This document shows, piece after piece, positions 33,345 to 41,421 of a stretch of DNA of 64,000 nt. The stretch covers positions 124,001-188,000 of the forward strand of contig NZ_VZPG01000003.1 of the NCBI RefSeq assembly GCF_008801715.1. The letters run 5' to 3'. The notes beneath the pieces were generated by a model. It was not told the DNA's origin. It searched no databases and saw nothing but the letters and a program-made list of their open reading frames with translations. How positions within the stretch are numbered: the first letter of the stretch is position 1; each line of letters begins with the position of its first letter. The position numbers and the translations under genes are program-made. This DNA comes from Pseudochrobactrum saccharolyticum (lineage in GTDB: Bacteria > Pseudomonadota > Alphaproteobacteria > Rhizobiales > Rhizobiaceae).

Positions 33345-34313
33345 GTGTCACAATCTTCAAAAAACTCAAATAAAGCAAAAATTACTGCCTCCCGACAAAG
33401 GAAGCTGCAAGCGCAGGTTTCCGATAAGAAAACGAAACATTCATACGAGTCTGAAACTGGTGCACGTGAATATCCGGTTCCACCTTTTCCGAAGCAAAAT
33501 ATAGCTAAGCCAGGGTCTGAAGCAGTTTTGAAACCCGAGCCCATGTACGATGCGCCGTACTACTCAGGATCAGGAAAACTACAGGATAAGGTAGCACTTA
33601 TTACAGGTGGAGATTCCGGCATTGGGAGAGCCGTGGCAGTTTTATATGCGCGTGAAGGTGCAACCATTGTAGTTTTATATCTCGAGGAGAAAAAAGACGC
33701 CGAGCTTACAAAGCAAATGATCGAGAAAGAGGGGCGTGAATGCCTCTTAATTCAGGGAGATGTGCGGGATCTGGAATTTTGTGAAAAAGCTGTTTCCGAT
33801 GCTGTAAAAACCTTTGGCAGGCTTGATGTCCTGGTTAATAACGCAGCTTTTCAATTACATGCTAACCGCTTTCAGGATTTGTTGCCGGAGCATTTCGATG
33901 AGACAATACAGACCAACTTGTATGGTTATTATAATATGACAAAAGCTGCATTGCCTTTTTTGAAAAAAGGAGCGGCGATTGTTAATACCGGTTCCGTCAC
34001 AGGATTGAGGGGAAGCAAGAAGCTCGTTGATTATTCAATGACCAAAGGTGGTATTCACGCCTTTACCCGTGCACTAGCCGCTAATTTGCTATCAGACGGC
34101 ATTCGGGTGAATGCGGTAGCTCCCGGGCCTGTATGGACCCCGCTCAATCCTGCCGATAAAGAGGCTGCTGATGTTGCTGAGTTTGGTGCTGACACCCCAA
34201 TGAAAAGACCCGCGCAGCCGGAAGAACTTGCACCCGCTTATGTGTTTTTAGCTTCTGAGCAAACAGCGAGCTACATAACGGGAGAGATTTTACCTGTAAT
34301 AGGTGGATATTGA
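33345..34313 (+). CDS. Short-chain dehydrogenase/reductase, YhdF/YghA-like
   Basis: A 322-residue SDR with a long, basic N-terminal extension of about 70 residues. The NAD(P) motif TGGDSGIG is at 87-94, NNAA near 165, and the catalytic Ser217, Tyr230 and Lys234 (DYSMTKGG) are present. The form matches YhdF-type general stress oxidoreductases that also carry an extension with PPFPKQ and YDAPYY-like segments. GTG 33345 with GGGAGAG is my start. GTG 33270 or ATG 33282 would add 21-25 residues. Substrate unknown. Confidence 0.9.
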   Translation: MSQSSKNSNKAKITASRQRKLQAQVSDKKTKHSYESETGAREYPVPPFPKQNIAKPGSEAVLKPEPMYDAPYYSGSGKLQDKVALITGGDSGIGRAVAVLYAREGATIVVLYLEEKKDAELTKQMIEKEGRECLLIQGDVRDLEFCEKAVSDAVKTFGRLDVLVNNAAFQLHANRFQDLLPEHFDETIQTNLYGYYNMTKAALPFLKKGAAIVNTGSVTGLRGSKKLVDYSMTKGGIHAFTRALAANLLSDGIRVNAVAPGPVWTPLNPADKEAADVAEFGADTPMKRPAQPEELAPAYVFLASEQTASYITGEILPVIGGY

Positions 34314-34322
34314 TAAAATAAT

Positions 34323-34347
34323 GGCCTTGGGCTGACGCGCCAAGGCC
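34323..34347 (+). terminator. Hairpin after the SDR gene
   Basis: Stem GGCCTTGG / CCAAGGCC with a 9-base loop, no T run. It lies 10 bases after the SDR stop and probably ends its transcript. Confidence 0.55.
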
Positions 34348-34369
34348 CTTAACTTCATAAAATAAACGG

Positions 34370-34501
34370 CTAATTCTCCGGAGTCGTTTGTAATGAGTGA
34401 GGCGCTTCCTGAGTGCCTACAGTTGGTTTGCTGGGTTTGTTTACTACCCATACTAAAAGCATCAACAGCACCACTATTAAAATCAGGTAGCCATATTTCA
34501 T
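34370..34501 (-). CDS. Small single-span membrane protein
   Basis: A 43-residue protein: MKYGYLILIVVLLMLLVWVV forms a membrane helix at the N terminus, followed by a polar tail with several Thr and Pro. AAGGAG lies ten bases before the ATG. It lies downstream of the PRC-barrel gene on the same strand. It is one of several tiny membrane proteins in the stress region. Function unknown. Confidence 0.6.
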   Translation of the reverse strand: MKYGYLILIVVLLMLLVWVVNKPSKPTVGTQEAPHSLQTTPEN

Positions 34502-34523
34502 AGTGCATAGCTCCTTCATGCAT

Positions 34524-34558
34524 TGATGACTGCCCGGTACCAACCCGGACAGTCATCA
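34524..34558 (-). terminator. Hairpin after the PRC-barrel gene
   Basis: A 9-base perfect stem TGATGACTG / CAGTCATCA with a further CCGG pairing inside. No T run. It lies 15 bases behind the PRC-barrel stop and before the small membrane gene. Confidence 0.5.
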
Positions 34559-34572
34559 TAAATATGTGTGCG

Positions 34573-35169
34573 TTATGGCGTGGTATTGGTTTGCGGAGTA
34601 GCCGGAGCGGGGGATGCCGGCATTTCCGTTGGGCTCTCTTTGTTTGTAGCTGCGGGATCAGCTACACCTTCTGGGAAAAGCGATGAACGGTCGAAAGTCG
34701 GCGCAGCATTCAGCTCTTCTTTGGTTGTTTTAATGACTAGCCATTTCTTACCATCGCTACGCATAGCAAGCTGTAATTGATCTGGGCTTACCGCTACATC
34801 TTTTTCACCTACACCCAAAAAACCACCAACACCGATTACAGCAGCTTCAATCTGACCTTCGGGACTCGTAATAAGGTCATTCAATTTACCGACAGACTGT
34901 GCGCCATTTTCCGAGCTATCATAAACGGATTGTCCGATGAATGATGAGACAAGAAGCTGCCCTGGCTTTGCTTCCAAAAAGCCAACCTTATTGGTTTCAG
35001 CAGCTGTATCCGAAGGTTGATTTCCGAACATGTTCTGCGTTTTAACGGTGGTTTGAAGCTGCTGCTCCATTGGCGCAGTTGGCGTGGTCGTGGTGTCGCT
35101 AGTCTGAGCATAGGCCGCACTACCAATAAACAAGGCACACGACGTTGCCAGAAGTTTAGCTCTCAACAT
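34573..35169 (-). CDS. Secreted PRC-barrel domain protein
   Basis: A 198-residue protein with a signal peptide (MLRAKLLATSCALFIGSAAYA) and a PRC-barrel (GQLLVSSFIGQSVYDSSENGA, VGKLNDLITSPEGQIEAAVIG, FLGVGEKDVAVSPDQL). PRC-barrel proteins of this exported kind are often stress-induced in Rhizobiales. The linker regions are Thr, Pro and Ala rich. AAAGGAGA precedes ATG 35169. A sigma-EcfG promoter lies at 35204-35228. Role unknown. Confidence 0.9.
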   Translation of the reverse strand: MLRAKLLATSCALFIGSAAYAQTSDTTTTPTAPMEQQLQTTVKTQNMFGNQPSDTAAETNKVGFLEAKPGQLLVSSFIGQSVYDSSENGAQSVGKLNDLITSPEGQIEAAVIGVGGFLGVGEKDVAVSPDQLQLAMRSDGKKWLVIKTTKEELNAAPTFDRSSLFPEGVADPAATNKESPTEMPASPAPATPQTNTTP

Positions 35170-35203
35170 AAATATCTCCTTTGCACGTATGTTATAATTT
35201 GCT

Positions 35204-35228
35204 AACATTCGAGCGGCGGAATAGTTCC
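35204..35228 (-). promoter_or_regulatory. Sigma-EcfG-type promoter of the PRC-barrel gene
   Basis: On the minus strand: GGAAC (35228-35224), 16 bases, TGTT (35207-35204), then AGC. It lies 35 bases before the start. Confidence 0.7.
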
Positions 35229-35239
35229 AAAATATAATT

Positions 35240-35614
35240 TCAGTTTCTTTCAGCTTGGCTTTTTAGAGCTGCATGATGTTCGATTTTATCTCTTAAGTTT
35301 TTGAGTTCCTCTAATGGTAGATGCTCAATTCCAATGACCCTTTCATCGGCATTTTTTAGCGCGTCAATCAACTCATCAACCTTTGTGTGAAGAGCGCATG
35401 AGTCTCTATTTTGTGAGTTTTGAATAAGAAAAACCATTAAGAAAGTTATTATTGTTGTAGTTGTGTTTACAATTAATTGCCATGTATCAGAATAATTAAA
35501 GAACGGACCTGATAGTGACCATATAATTATAAATGTAATCGCTATTAAAAATGAGCCATAGTGCCCAGTAATTTTGGATACTTCCTCGCTTAGATCAGAG
35601 AAATATTTACCCAT
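35240..35614 (-). CDS. Low-affinity iron permease-like membrane protein
   Basis: A 124-residue protein of the low-affinity iron permease family. GKYFSDLSEEVSKITGHYGSF is followed by two membrane segments (about 22-42 and 50-70) and NTTTTIITFLMVFLIQNSQNRD, a strong family mark, then a helical tail (KVDELIDALKNADERVIG). GGGAG precedes ATG 35614. I see no EcfG site upstream. Whether these bacterial members carry iron is not known; many sit in stress operons. Confidence 0.88.
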   Translation of the reverse strand: MGKYFSDLSEEVSKITGHYGSFLIAITFIIIWSLSGPFFNYSDTWQLIVNTTTTIITFLMVFLIQNSQNRDSCALHTKVDELIDALKNADERVIGIEHLPLEELKNLRDKIEHHAALKSQAERN

Positions 35615-35677
35615 TTCAATCTCCCATATTATTTTCATTTATTACATTATGTTATCCATTCATTGATACTGAATTTT

Positions 35678-35702
35678 GGAACAATCAGATTTCCTCCTCG
35701 TT
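35678..35702 (+). promoter_or_regulatory. Sigma-EcfG-type promoter of the PepSY-like and YflT-like genes
   Basis: GGAAC (35678-35682), 16 bases, CGTT (35699-35702). A perfect match. It lies 24 bases before the start, with AGGAGG between. Confidence 0.8.
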
Positions 35703-35726
35703 AATAAAATATCAACAGGAGGTTAT

Positions 35727-36068
35727 ATGATGAAACTCAAACTGATCACTTTGACATCTGCGTGTATTTTTATGACTGCAAGTGCGTTTGCTCAATCAGG
35801 GGCTAATCCACAAAGCACGCAGACTGACACTACTAAGACACCAGCAATTGTCACGCCGGATTCAACCAATCCTGCGGCACCGGTCAAAGGTGAGAACAGC
35901 TTCACAGAAGATCAAGCAAAAGAAAAAATTGAATCTGCCGGATTTACTGAAGTCAAAATGCAAAATCTGGATACTGACGGCATTTGGCATGCAACAGCTC
36001 AGAAAGCCGGTGCGAGTGTGAATGTTCTTATGGATTATCAGGGTAACGTCACAACAGCCAATCCATAA
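35727..36068 (+). CDS. Secreted PepSY-like small protein
   Basis: A 113-residue exported protein. The signal peptide is MKLKLITLTSACIFMTASAFA with cleavage near residue 23. A Thr/Pro-rich linker follows. The C-terminal 60 residues (FTEDQAKEKIESAGFTEVKMQ, then GIWHATAQKAGASVNVLMDYQGNV) follow the PepSY pattern. AGGAGG precedes the tandem ATG ATG; the first is used. A perfect EcfG promoter lies upstream, and the next gene is 39 bases downstream. Confidence 0.85.
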   Translation: MMKLKLITLTSACIFMTASAFAQSGANPQSTQTDTTKTPAIVTPDSTNPAAPVKGENSFTEDQAKEKIESAGFTEVKMQNLDTDGIWHATAQKAGASVNVLMDYQGNVTTANP

Positions 36069-36107
36069 TATCACAATCGAATTGCTTTATATAAAAGGGA
36101 GAAGATT

Positions 36108-36686
36108 ATGAAAAATATTACAGCGCTATTTGATGACTACTCAACCGCCAAACAGGCCGTTCGTGATTTGGAAGCAGCAGGTATCCCTTCAGATGATATC
36201 AGCATCGTCACTCATGACGCGAACAAAGAATCCGGAGCCGCTGAAGGAGCTGGAGTAGGTGCAGGTATTGGTGCGGCAGTAGGTGGCGCGGGTGGCTTGC
36301 TGGCGGGGCTGGGGCTGTTGGCAATTCCGGGTGTTGGACCAGTGGTTGCTGCGGGCTGGTTGGCTGCGACAGCCGCTGGCGCGGCTGGAGGTGCGGTAGT
36401 TGGTGCTGCTGCTGGCGGTTTGGTTGGAGCTCTGGCGGAAGCAGGTGTATCCGATGACGATGCGCAAATGTATGCAGAGGGTGTGCGTCGAGGTGGTACC
36501 TTGGTAAGTGCCCATGTAGCAGATGAAAAATATGGTATCGCGCAGCAAATTCTGACGCGTGCAAACATGGTCAATCTGGAAGAACGCCGTCGCAGATATA
36601 CTGAAGAGGGCTGGGAGCGTTTTGACCCGGATGCACGACCATATAGTGTGGATGAAATCGATGCGGAGAGATTACGTTATCGATAA
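36108..36686 (+). CDS. General stress protein 17M/YflT-like, glycine-alanine rich
   Basis: A 192-residue protein. The N-terminal ITALFDDYSTAKQAVRDLEA, then IPSDDISIVTH, is the YflT/GSP17M-like ferredoxin-fold domain. The middle (about 45-110) is a Gly/Ala-rich hydrophobic region that may enter the membrane. The C-terminal part is charged, with RRYTEEGWERFDPDARPY. GGGAGAAG precedes the ATG. It is probably cotranscribed with the PepSY gene. Known members respond to stress; the function is not known. Confidence 0.88.
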   Translation: MKNITALFDDYSTAKQAVRDLEAAGIPSDDISIVTHDANKESGAAEGAGVGAGIGAAVGGAGGLLAGLGLLAIPGVGPVVAAGWLAATAAGAAGGAVVGAAAGGLVGALAEAGVSDDDAQMYAEGVRRGGTLVSAHVADEKYGIAQQILTRANMVNLEERRRRYTEEGWERFDPDARPYSVDEIDAERLRYR

Positions 36687-36795
36687 ATAATTATTAAAGG
36701 CAGAGTAATCTGCCTTTAATTTTTTCCGAGAAATTTTAGTTAAATGTATGATTATTCAGAAAAATATTTTTTTCTGAATCGCTAAATTGATGCTC

Positions 36796-36820
36796 GGAAC
36801 TTAAATCTCTTCATATCGTT
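36796..36820 (+). promoter_or_regulatory. Sigma-EcfG-type promoter of the DUF892 gene
   Basis: GGAAC (36796-36800), 16 bases, CGTT (36817-36820). A perfect match, 26 bases before the start. Confidence 0.82.
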
Positions 36821-36846
36821 GTACTCAATTAACAGGAGGAGACAAG

Positions 36847-37320
36847 ATGAAAACTCTAGCTGATATTTTTCTGCATACCCTAAAAGATGTTTACTATGCA
36901 GAGAATGCAATAGTTAAAGCTTTGCCTAATGTAGCTAAGGCTGCACAGGATGCTAAACTCAAAGAAGCGGCAGAGAAGCACTTGGAGGAAACCAAAGGTC
37001 AGATCGAGACTTTGAAAAAGGTTTTCAAGTCTATCGGTAAATCCGCGGAGGGCGAAAAGTGCGATGCTATAGAAGGTCTTATTAAAGAGACTGATGGGTT
37101 GATAAAAGAGGCTTCAGGAACAGCCTTAAATGCCGGATTGTTGGCAGCATGTCAGGCTGTCGAGCATTATGAGATTTCCCGTTATGGGTCCTTGCGGGAA
37201 TGGGCCAAGCAATTAGGTCATGAGGAAGCCCATACCTTACTTAGTGAAATTTTGGATCAGGAAAAAGCCACTAATAATAAACTAACTAACTTGGCTATCT
37301 CCTCAATCAATAAGCCGTAA
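36847..37320 (+). CDS. Ferritin-like DUF892 stress protein (YciE/YciF-like)
   Basis: A 157-residue four-helix protein. The family start TLADIFLHTLKDVYYAENAIVKALP is clear; later marks are HLEETKGQIETLKKVFKSIG, CDAIEGLIKE, ACQAVEHYEISRYGSL and HEEAHTLLSEILDQEKATN, whose Glu and His residues can bind two metal ions. Such proteins are EcfG targets in other Alphaproteobacteria. AGGAGG precedes the ATG. A perfect EcfG promoter lies upstream. Confidence 0.94.
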   Translation: MKTLADIFLHTLKDVYYAENAIVKALPNVAKAAQDAKLKEAAEKHLEETKGQIETLKKVFKSIGKSAEGEKCDAIEGLIKETDGLIKEASGTALNAGLLAACQAVEHYEISRYGSLREWAKQLGHEEAHTLLSEILDQEKATNNKLTNLAISSINKP

Positions 37321-37336
37321 CGAATGATATATGCAA

Positions 37337-37372
37337 ATATGAGAACATCGGAATTATTCGATGTTCTCATAT
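37337..37372 (+). terminator. Bidirectional hairpin between convergent genes
   Basis: A perfect 14-base stem (ATATGAGAACATCG / CGATGTTCTCATAT) with an 8-base loop. It lies between the ends of the DUF892 gene and the gene at 37388-37612. Confidence 0.75.
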
Positions 37373-37387
37373 AGTTTGGAATAAATT

Positions 37388-37612
37388 TTAGAATAGATAC
37401 TCTTCAATTTCGGAAATTAATTTTGCAATATTCTGCGGGTCTTTTTCTCCGCTTTTATAAATATTTATCACGGCTCTTGCCAAAACATCCTTGTTCTCAT
37501 CGGATGTAGGACACCGGCCAAGAATATTGCAAACCTCATCATAGGCTTGTTGCAGCATATGTAATTGCTCTGGTGTATAGGCACCAACGATATCAGCTTT
37601 TTTAAAAGGCAT
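37388..37612 (-). CDS. Small conserved-looking protein, unrecognised
   Basis: A 74-residue, helical protein starting MPFKKADIVGAYTPEQLHMLQ and containing CNILGRCPTSDENKDVLARAVI. The pattern resembles short conserved proteins of Rhizobiales that I cannot name. In-frame upstream ATGs at about 37630-37639 are possible starts. No EcfG site is found. The 160-base gap upstream is AT-rich with no visible gene. Confidence 0.65.
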   Translation of the reverse strand: MPFKKADIVGAYTPEQLHMLQQAYDEVCNILGRCPTSDENKDVLARAVINIYKSGEKDPQNIAKLISEIEEYLF

Positions 37613-37771
37613 TTTTCTTATCCCGCTCATAATCATCAAGATAGATTGATTGCAGCGGATGAAATTGTCATATCAAGATTTGTGAAGAGATATGACCAGA
37701 TGGATAAAAAACCATAAAAGGCTAATAAATATAAAACCAAGCAAATTTTGCGTTTTGCATACGCTTATAAA

Positions 37772-38083
37772 TTACTTAGTCTCTTTATTCCTTTTACGCG
37801 TTTGAGCTGCTTTTTTTGCCGAAGCGGATCGTTCGCTCGCCCTCCTTGATGCGGCTACCTCACCACCCTTTTTGCCACCTTCTTTCGAGGCGGGGTGATC
37901 GGTTTTCTTGCCTCTTCCAGAGCCGCCGGGCATTTTACCGCCTCCATCATCTTTATTTACGGTTGCCCATGCGCGGCTTTCGGCTTCATCTTCAGGGATA
38001 CCTTTTTTCTCATAACTTTCAGCGATGTGTTGTGCTTTTCTCTTCTGTTTGTCTGTATACTTAGATTTATCGCCACGGGGCAT
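37772..38083 (-). CDS. Basic KGG-type stress protein (often annotated plasmid stabilisation protein)
   Basis: A 103-residue very basic protein. MPRGDKSKYTDKQKRKAQHI, then GIPEDEAESRAWATVNKDDGGG, then KEGGKKGGEVAASRRA with KGG-like repeats. This form is common in Proteobacteria and is named plasmid stabilisation protein in databases without proof. KGG motifs occur in stress-induced DNA-associated proteins. A perfect EcfG promoter lies at 38139-38163. Lysine and arginine richness suggests nucleic-acid binding. Confidence 0.82.
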   Translation of the reverse strand: MPRGDKSKYTDKQKRKAQHIAESYEKKGIPEDEAESRAWATVNKDDGGGKMPGGSGRGKKTDHPASKEGGKKGGEVAASRRASERSASAKKAAQTRKRNKETK

Positions 38084-38138
38084 GATTGCTCCTTTCTACC
38101 ATTTGAGTGAATACCAGGTTCACACTGATATGTTGGTC

Positions 38139-38163
38139 AACGGTATAGAATTGGAGATGTTCC
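38139..38163 (-). promoter_or_regulatory. Sigma-EcfG-type promoter of the KGG gene
   Basis: On the minus strand: GGAAC (38163-38159), 16 bases, CGTT (38142-38139), then GACC. Perfect match, 56 bases before the start. Confidence 0.8.
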
Positions 38164-38181
38164 ATATTTAGGAACTTTGGC

Positions 38182-39408
38182 TCAACGAAATTTGAATAAA
38201 TTCTCGACGGGATCTGATTGTCCCTTTAATTTGGCGGAGATTATATCTGCAGCTATCTTGCTAAAAGTTATGCCGTTGCCTCCATATCCCATAACTGCAA
38301 ATACGTTTTTATGATCAGGCACTTCACCGATCATCGGTATACCAAGTTTGGTATCTCCAAAGGCAGCGGCCCAACGAAATGCCGGCGTCCCAATATTTAT
38401 ATTCAAAAGAGTGCTGATTTTTTCCGCAATAGTGTTTGTTTTCTCAGCTAATAATTGAGGATCTTTGTATGCTTCCGGGCTTTCCGTGTCCTCACCGCCA
38501 GCAATTAGGCGGCCGTCATAACCGGTGCGGAAATATAAGTATGGATCTGAACCTTCCCAGACTAAAAAATCATTCAGCCAATGCGGTAATCTTATATTTT
38601 TCCGGCTTGCTAAAGCCCAGGTCGAAATAATTTGATGATTTTTGTTTTTTAGCGATTGTAAAAATTCGTACCCAGTACAAAAGATTACGAACTTTGCTGA
38701 ATAAATTTCGCCTGCAGAAGTTGCCAGTATCACTTGGTCATTTAAAGATACAAAGTCAGTTATCTCAATATCTTGTATGATTTCTGCTCCGTGTTTTTGA
38801 ACGAGCTTTAGTAAGCCAGCTGTCATTTGAGCCGGATTTGCAGATGCAGAGTATGTGCTTACAATTCCTGCAGTGCGGTTGATATTGAATTCGGTTTTTA
38901 GAGATTTTTGATCCAGATATCTGGCATCAATCTGGGCAGAGTTACGAGCTTTGGTCTCTGTCAGTAGGGCACGTTTTCCGTATTTATCACCCGCCAAATA
39001 CAGCGCAGATTTGTGCTGCATCTGACAGTGAATTCCATGTTTTTTGATAAGTTTATGTAAATCGCTGACGGCATTTACAGAGCGTTGCCATATTGTTTCT
39101 GCCTGGAGTGTTCCGGTGTGCTGGACCATTTTGTGGAGAGGCAGATCAATTTCATGCTGCAACATAGCAGTACTGGCCATAGTACTCCCATGCACAGGTG
39201 TTCTTTTATCCATGATGGCAATTTTACGCTTATGACCGGTTAGTGCTTCGGCAACCAATGCACCGCTAATTCCCGCACCAACAATAATGATATCAAAGTT
39301 ACGTGTTGAAGCTGTTTTTCTCGTTCTTACAGATATATGGGGTGTAGTCTGCCAGTAAGGCAGCGATACTCGGAGTTTTTTCTCAACTGTTACACCCGTC
39401 TTTTTCAT
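38182..39408 (-). CDS. FAD-dependent oxidoreductase (DAO family)
   Basis: A 408-residue flavoprotein. The FAD-binding motif GAGISG is at residues 44-49 after IIIV. TMASTAMLQHEIDLPLHKM is close to the active site region. The C-terminal part GGEDTESPEAYKDP and FAVMGYGGNGITFSKIAADI completes the DAO fold. Substrate unknown; close kin are often called glycine/D-amino acid oxidase-like. There is no Rieske domain, which some stress-linked relatives have. A sigma-EcfG-type promoter lies upstream. Confidence 0.9.
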   Translation of the reverse strand: MKKTGVTVEKKLRVSLPYWQTTPHISVRTRKTASTRNFDIIIVGAGISGALVAEALTGHKRKIAIMDKRTPVHGSTMASTAMLQHEIDLPLHKMVQHTGTLQAETIWQRSVNAVSDLHKLIKKHGIHCQMQHKSALYLAGDKYGKRALLTETKARNSAQIDARYLDQKSLKTEFNINRTAGIVSTYSASANPAQMTAGLLKLVQKHGAEIIQDIEITDFVSLNDQVILATSAGEIYSAKFVIFCTGYEFLQSLKNKNHQIISTWALASRKNIRLPHWLNDFLVWEGSDPYLYFRTGYDGRLIAGGEDTESPEAYKDPQLLAEKTNTIAEKISTLLNINIGTPAFRWAAAFGDTKLGIPMIGEVPDHKNVFAVMGYGGNGITFSKIAADIISAKLKGQSDPVENLFKFR

Positions 39409-39440
39409 ATCCAGATCCTTTGTGAGTCAATCACAAGGCT

Positions 39441-39465
39441 AACTTTTCAAAAGTGAAATGGTTCA
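39441..39465 (-). promoter_or_regulatory. Sigma-EcfG-type promoter of the FAD oxidoreductase gene
   Basis: On the minus strand: TGAAC (39465-39461), 16 bases, AGTT (39444-39441), then AGCC. It lies 33 bases before the start. Confidence 0.6.
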
Positions 39466-39611
39466 ACATAACCTTAGGAGATTTGAACAAATGGAATACG
39501 CAGAACTGCCAATGCTCGGCATTCTGTGAGTGTTAAGGATATGCTGGCGATTTCACTCATCCTGATTATCGTTGAAGTTTTTGATCGACGATAAAGAAAA
39601 ATATGGGTCAA

Positions 39612-39641
39612 TAAAAAAGGCCAGACAAAATGTCTGACCTC
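39612..39641 (-). terminator. Terminator downstream of cold-shock gene
   Basis: On the minus strand the stem GGTCAGAC / GTCTGGCC with loop ATTTT is followed by TTTTTTATT. It lies 60 bases behind the cold-shock gene stop. Confidence 0.85.
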
Positions 39642-39700
39642 TCGCGGTAATGTTTTCAACTGTGCCAGTACATCCGTGGTCAAAGTCGAGTTATACCAAA

Positions 39701-39910
39701 TTATACAGCCTGAAGATTGGTGGCTGACATTTTGCCGGAACGGTTATCACGCTCTAAGTCGTAACCGATTTTCTGGCCTTCTGCGAGTTCACGCATGCCA
39801 GCACGCTCAACAGCTGAAATGTGAACGAACACATCTGCGCTGCCTTCATCAGGCTGAATGAAGCCGAAGCCTTTTGTAGAATTAAACCATTTAACTGTGC
39901 CAGTGGCCAT
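39701..39910 (-). CDS. cspA: Cold-shock family RNA chaperone
   Basis: A 69-residue CspA-type protein. [20 protein letters not shown] holds RNP1 (KGFGFI), and [13 protein letters not shown] holds RNP2 (VFVHI). ATG 39910 follows AAAGGG. The upstream about 120 bases are open in the same frame but lie in a likely long 5' leader, as usual for csp genes. It binds single-stranded RNA and DNA and melts structure. Whether it is part of the phage element or of general stress is open; I find no EcfG box. Confidence 0.95.
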   Translation of the reverse strand: MATGTVKWFNSTKGFGFIQPDEGSADVFVHISAVERAGMRELAEGQKIGYDLERDNRSGKMSATNLQAV

Positions 39911-40249
39911 AACGAACCCTTTCATAGCAATAATAGAAAACCACAGCGTATGAACGCCGTGAAAGTGATAGCGATTTTTTGAAGGAAGGTTCGTCAGAGG
40001 CGCATAGTGTGCGCTAAAAGCAAAGCTAAACAAGCAAATATCGATATCAAAAATATAGGTACTTAGCTGTCCTGTGTCAACCTTTGGTTTTTATTTTATA
40101 AAAATCTACTTTTGGTTGTTTGTTGATTCGGTAGTTGCTGGAACGATCATGTGCTAACGCCGCCGGTAAATCCCTCTTTATCAACTACTCCTAATCTTGT
40201 TTATTTTTATCGGTGAACTACTCTTATTTATTCCATTGGAGATGATGAT
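39911..40249 (+). other. Intergenic region between cspA and the DUF808 gene
   Basis: A 339-base divergent gap. Its left part is likely the long structured leader of the cold-shock gene. The right part is AT-rich and must hold the DUF808 promoter. A GGAAC at 40153 has no NGTT 16 bases downstream, so I do not count it as an EcfG site. Confidence 0.5.
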
Positions 40250-41215
40250 ATGAGTGGTTTGCTGGCGCTTTTAGATGATGTGGCTGCCATCGCGAAGGTA
40301 GCTGCAGCTTCTGTCGATGATATTGCTGCCAATGCAACGCGTGCCGGCACAAAAACCCTTGGTGTTATTATTGATGATGCTGCAGTAACGCCAAATTATG
40401 TTGTCGGAATAACTGCGGCTCGCGAACTTCCTATGATCGCACGAATAGCTATGGGGAGTTTGCGAAATAAGGCCTTTCTCATACCGGGCTTATTAGCATT
40501 GGATTATTATTTTCCGGTTGCAGTGACTGGGCTTCTAATGATTGGCGGTGCGTATCTTTGCTACGAAGGCGCAGAAAAAATCTGGCATAAGCTAATTCCC
40601 TCAAATTCCCACGAAGGCGGTGAGACTGATGAAGTTCAGGATCCTACAGCGCTTGAAGAAAGTCGTGTCTCAGGCGCAGTGAAGACGGATTTCATATTAT
40701 CTGCCGAGATTATGACGTTAGCTCTCTCAATGATTGAATCCCGATCTTTATGGATTGAGTTAGTAACATTATGCTTGGTTGGTCTTATGGTAACACTGCT
40801 TGTGTATGGAGTCGTCGCTGTAATCGTTAAACTTGATGACTTTGGTGTGCTTCTAGCCAAAAAAGGCAGATTGTCTTGGACGCGTGCTTTTGGTCATTGG
40901 ACGGTTCGTTCTGTTCCCAAATTATTGTGGCTACTGACCGTAATCGGCACCGCAGCGATGCTTTGGGTCGGTGGGAATATTTTCATTCACGGAATGCATG
41001 AATTGGGGATGCATCAGCCGAATGGATTCATAGAGTATCTGGCGACATTAGCATCAAGCAAGGTTTCAGAAGCCTTTGCTGCTGTGGCTAACTGGTTAGT
41101 GACTGCATTTTCCGATGGTATATTCGGCTTTATACTTGGTTCACTTTTAATCCCTGTTGTCGGAAAAATATTCTTTCCGACTTGGAACTTAGTGATGAAC
41201 AAAACAAATCAATGA
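40250..41215 (+). CDS. DUF808 membrane protein (YedI-like)
   Basis: A 321-residue membrane protein. The N-terminal mark SGLLALLDDVAAIAKVAAASVDDIAANATRA is typical of DUF808/YedI. There are about six to seven spans (near residues 75-110, 145-165, 170-195, 220-245, 285-305). The family is stress-associated in several Proteobacteria, with unknown activity. GGAGATGATG precedes the ATG. It lies between the cold-shock gene and the polymerase cassette. Confidence 0.9.
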   Translation: MSGLLALLDDVAAIAKVAAASVDDIAANATRAGTKTLGVIIDDAAVTPNYVVGITAARELPMIARIAMGSLRNKAFLIPGLLALDYYFPVAVTGLLMIGGAYLCYEGAEKIWHKLIPSNSHEGGETDEVQDPTALEESRVSGAVKTDFILSAEIMTLALSMIESRSLWIELVTLCLVGLMVTLLVYGVVAVIVKLDDFGVLLAKKGRLSWTRAFGHWTVRSVPKLLWLLTVIGTAAMLWVGGNIFIHGMHELGMHQPNGFIEYLATLASSKVSEAFAAVANWLVTAFSDGIFGFILGSLLIPVVGKIFFPTWNLVMNKTNQ

Positions 41216-41259
41216 GCATTTCCATAAATTTGTTTAAGATACAGGATTGAACCGTTGGT

Positions 41260-41421
41260 TCATTTCGGCATGTATAATCCATCGTCCTTATGCTCGAAAC
41301 AAAACCACTCTGTGCCGAAGCGACCTTTGAAGCCGTAGGCTCCCCAGTTCTTGCACCCTTTATGTAAGCAATAATGGATATAAATACCTTTGGATGTGCG
41401 GAATTTGATATCGTCGCTCAT
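41260..41421 (-). CDS. Small Cys/His-rich protein downstream of polymerase
   Basis: A 53-residue protein with MSDDIKFRTSKGIYIHYCLH, KGCKNWGAYGF and WFCFEHKDD. The spacing of Cys and His suggests a small zinc-binding fold. It overlaps the next upstream gene by four bases and so belongs to the polymerase operon. Function unknown. Confidence 0.7.
   Translation of the reverse strand: MSDDIKFRTSKGIYIHYCLHKGCKNWGAYGFKGRFGTEWFCFEHKDDGLYMPK

Noticed and set aside
34290-34559. 89-codon minus-strand frame after the SDR gene
   Set aside because: No ribosome site and it crosses a strong hairpin; the 43-residue membrane protein in another frame at 34370-34501 has a good ribosome site and a helix.
36189-36574. 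Three overlapping antisense frames opposite the YflT-like gene
   Set aside because: They arise from the Gly/Ala repeats of the sense gene; products are Pro/Ser/His repeats.
40153-40177. GGAAC upstream of the DUF808 gene
   Set aside because: The base group 16 bases downstream is CGCC, not NGTT.
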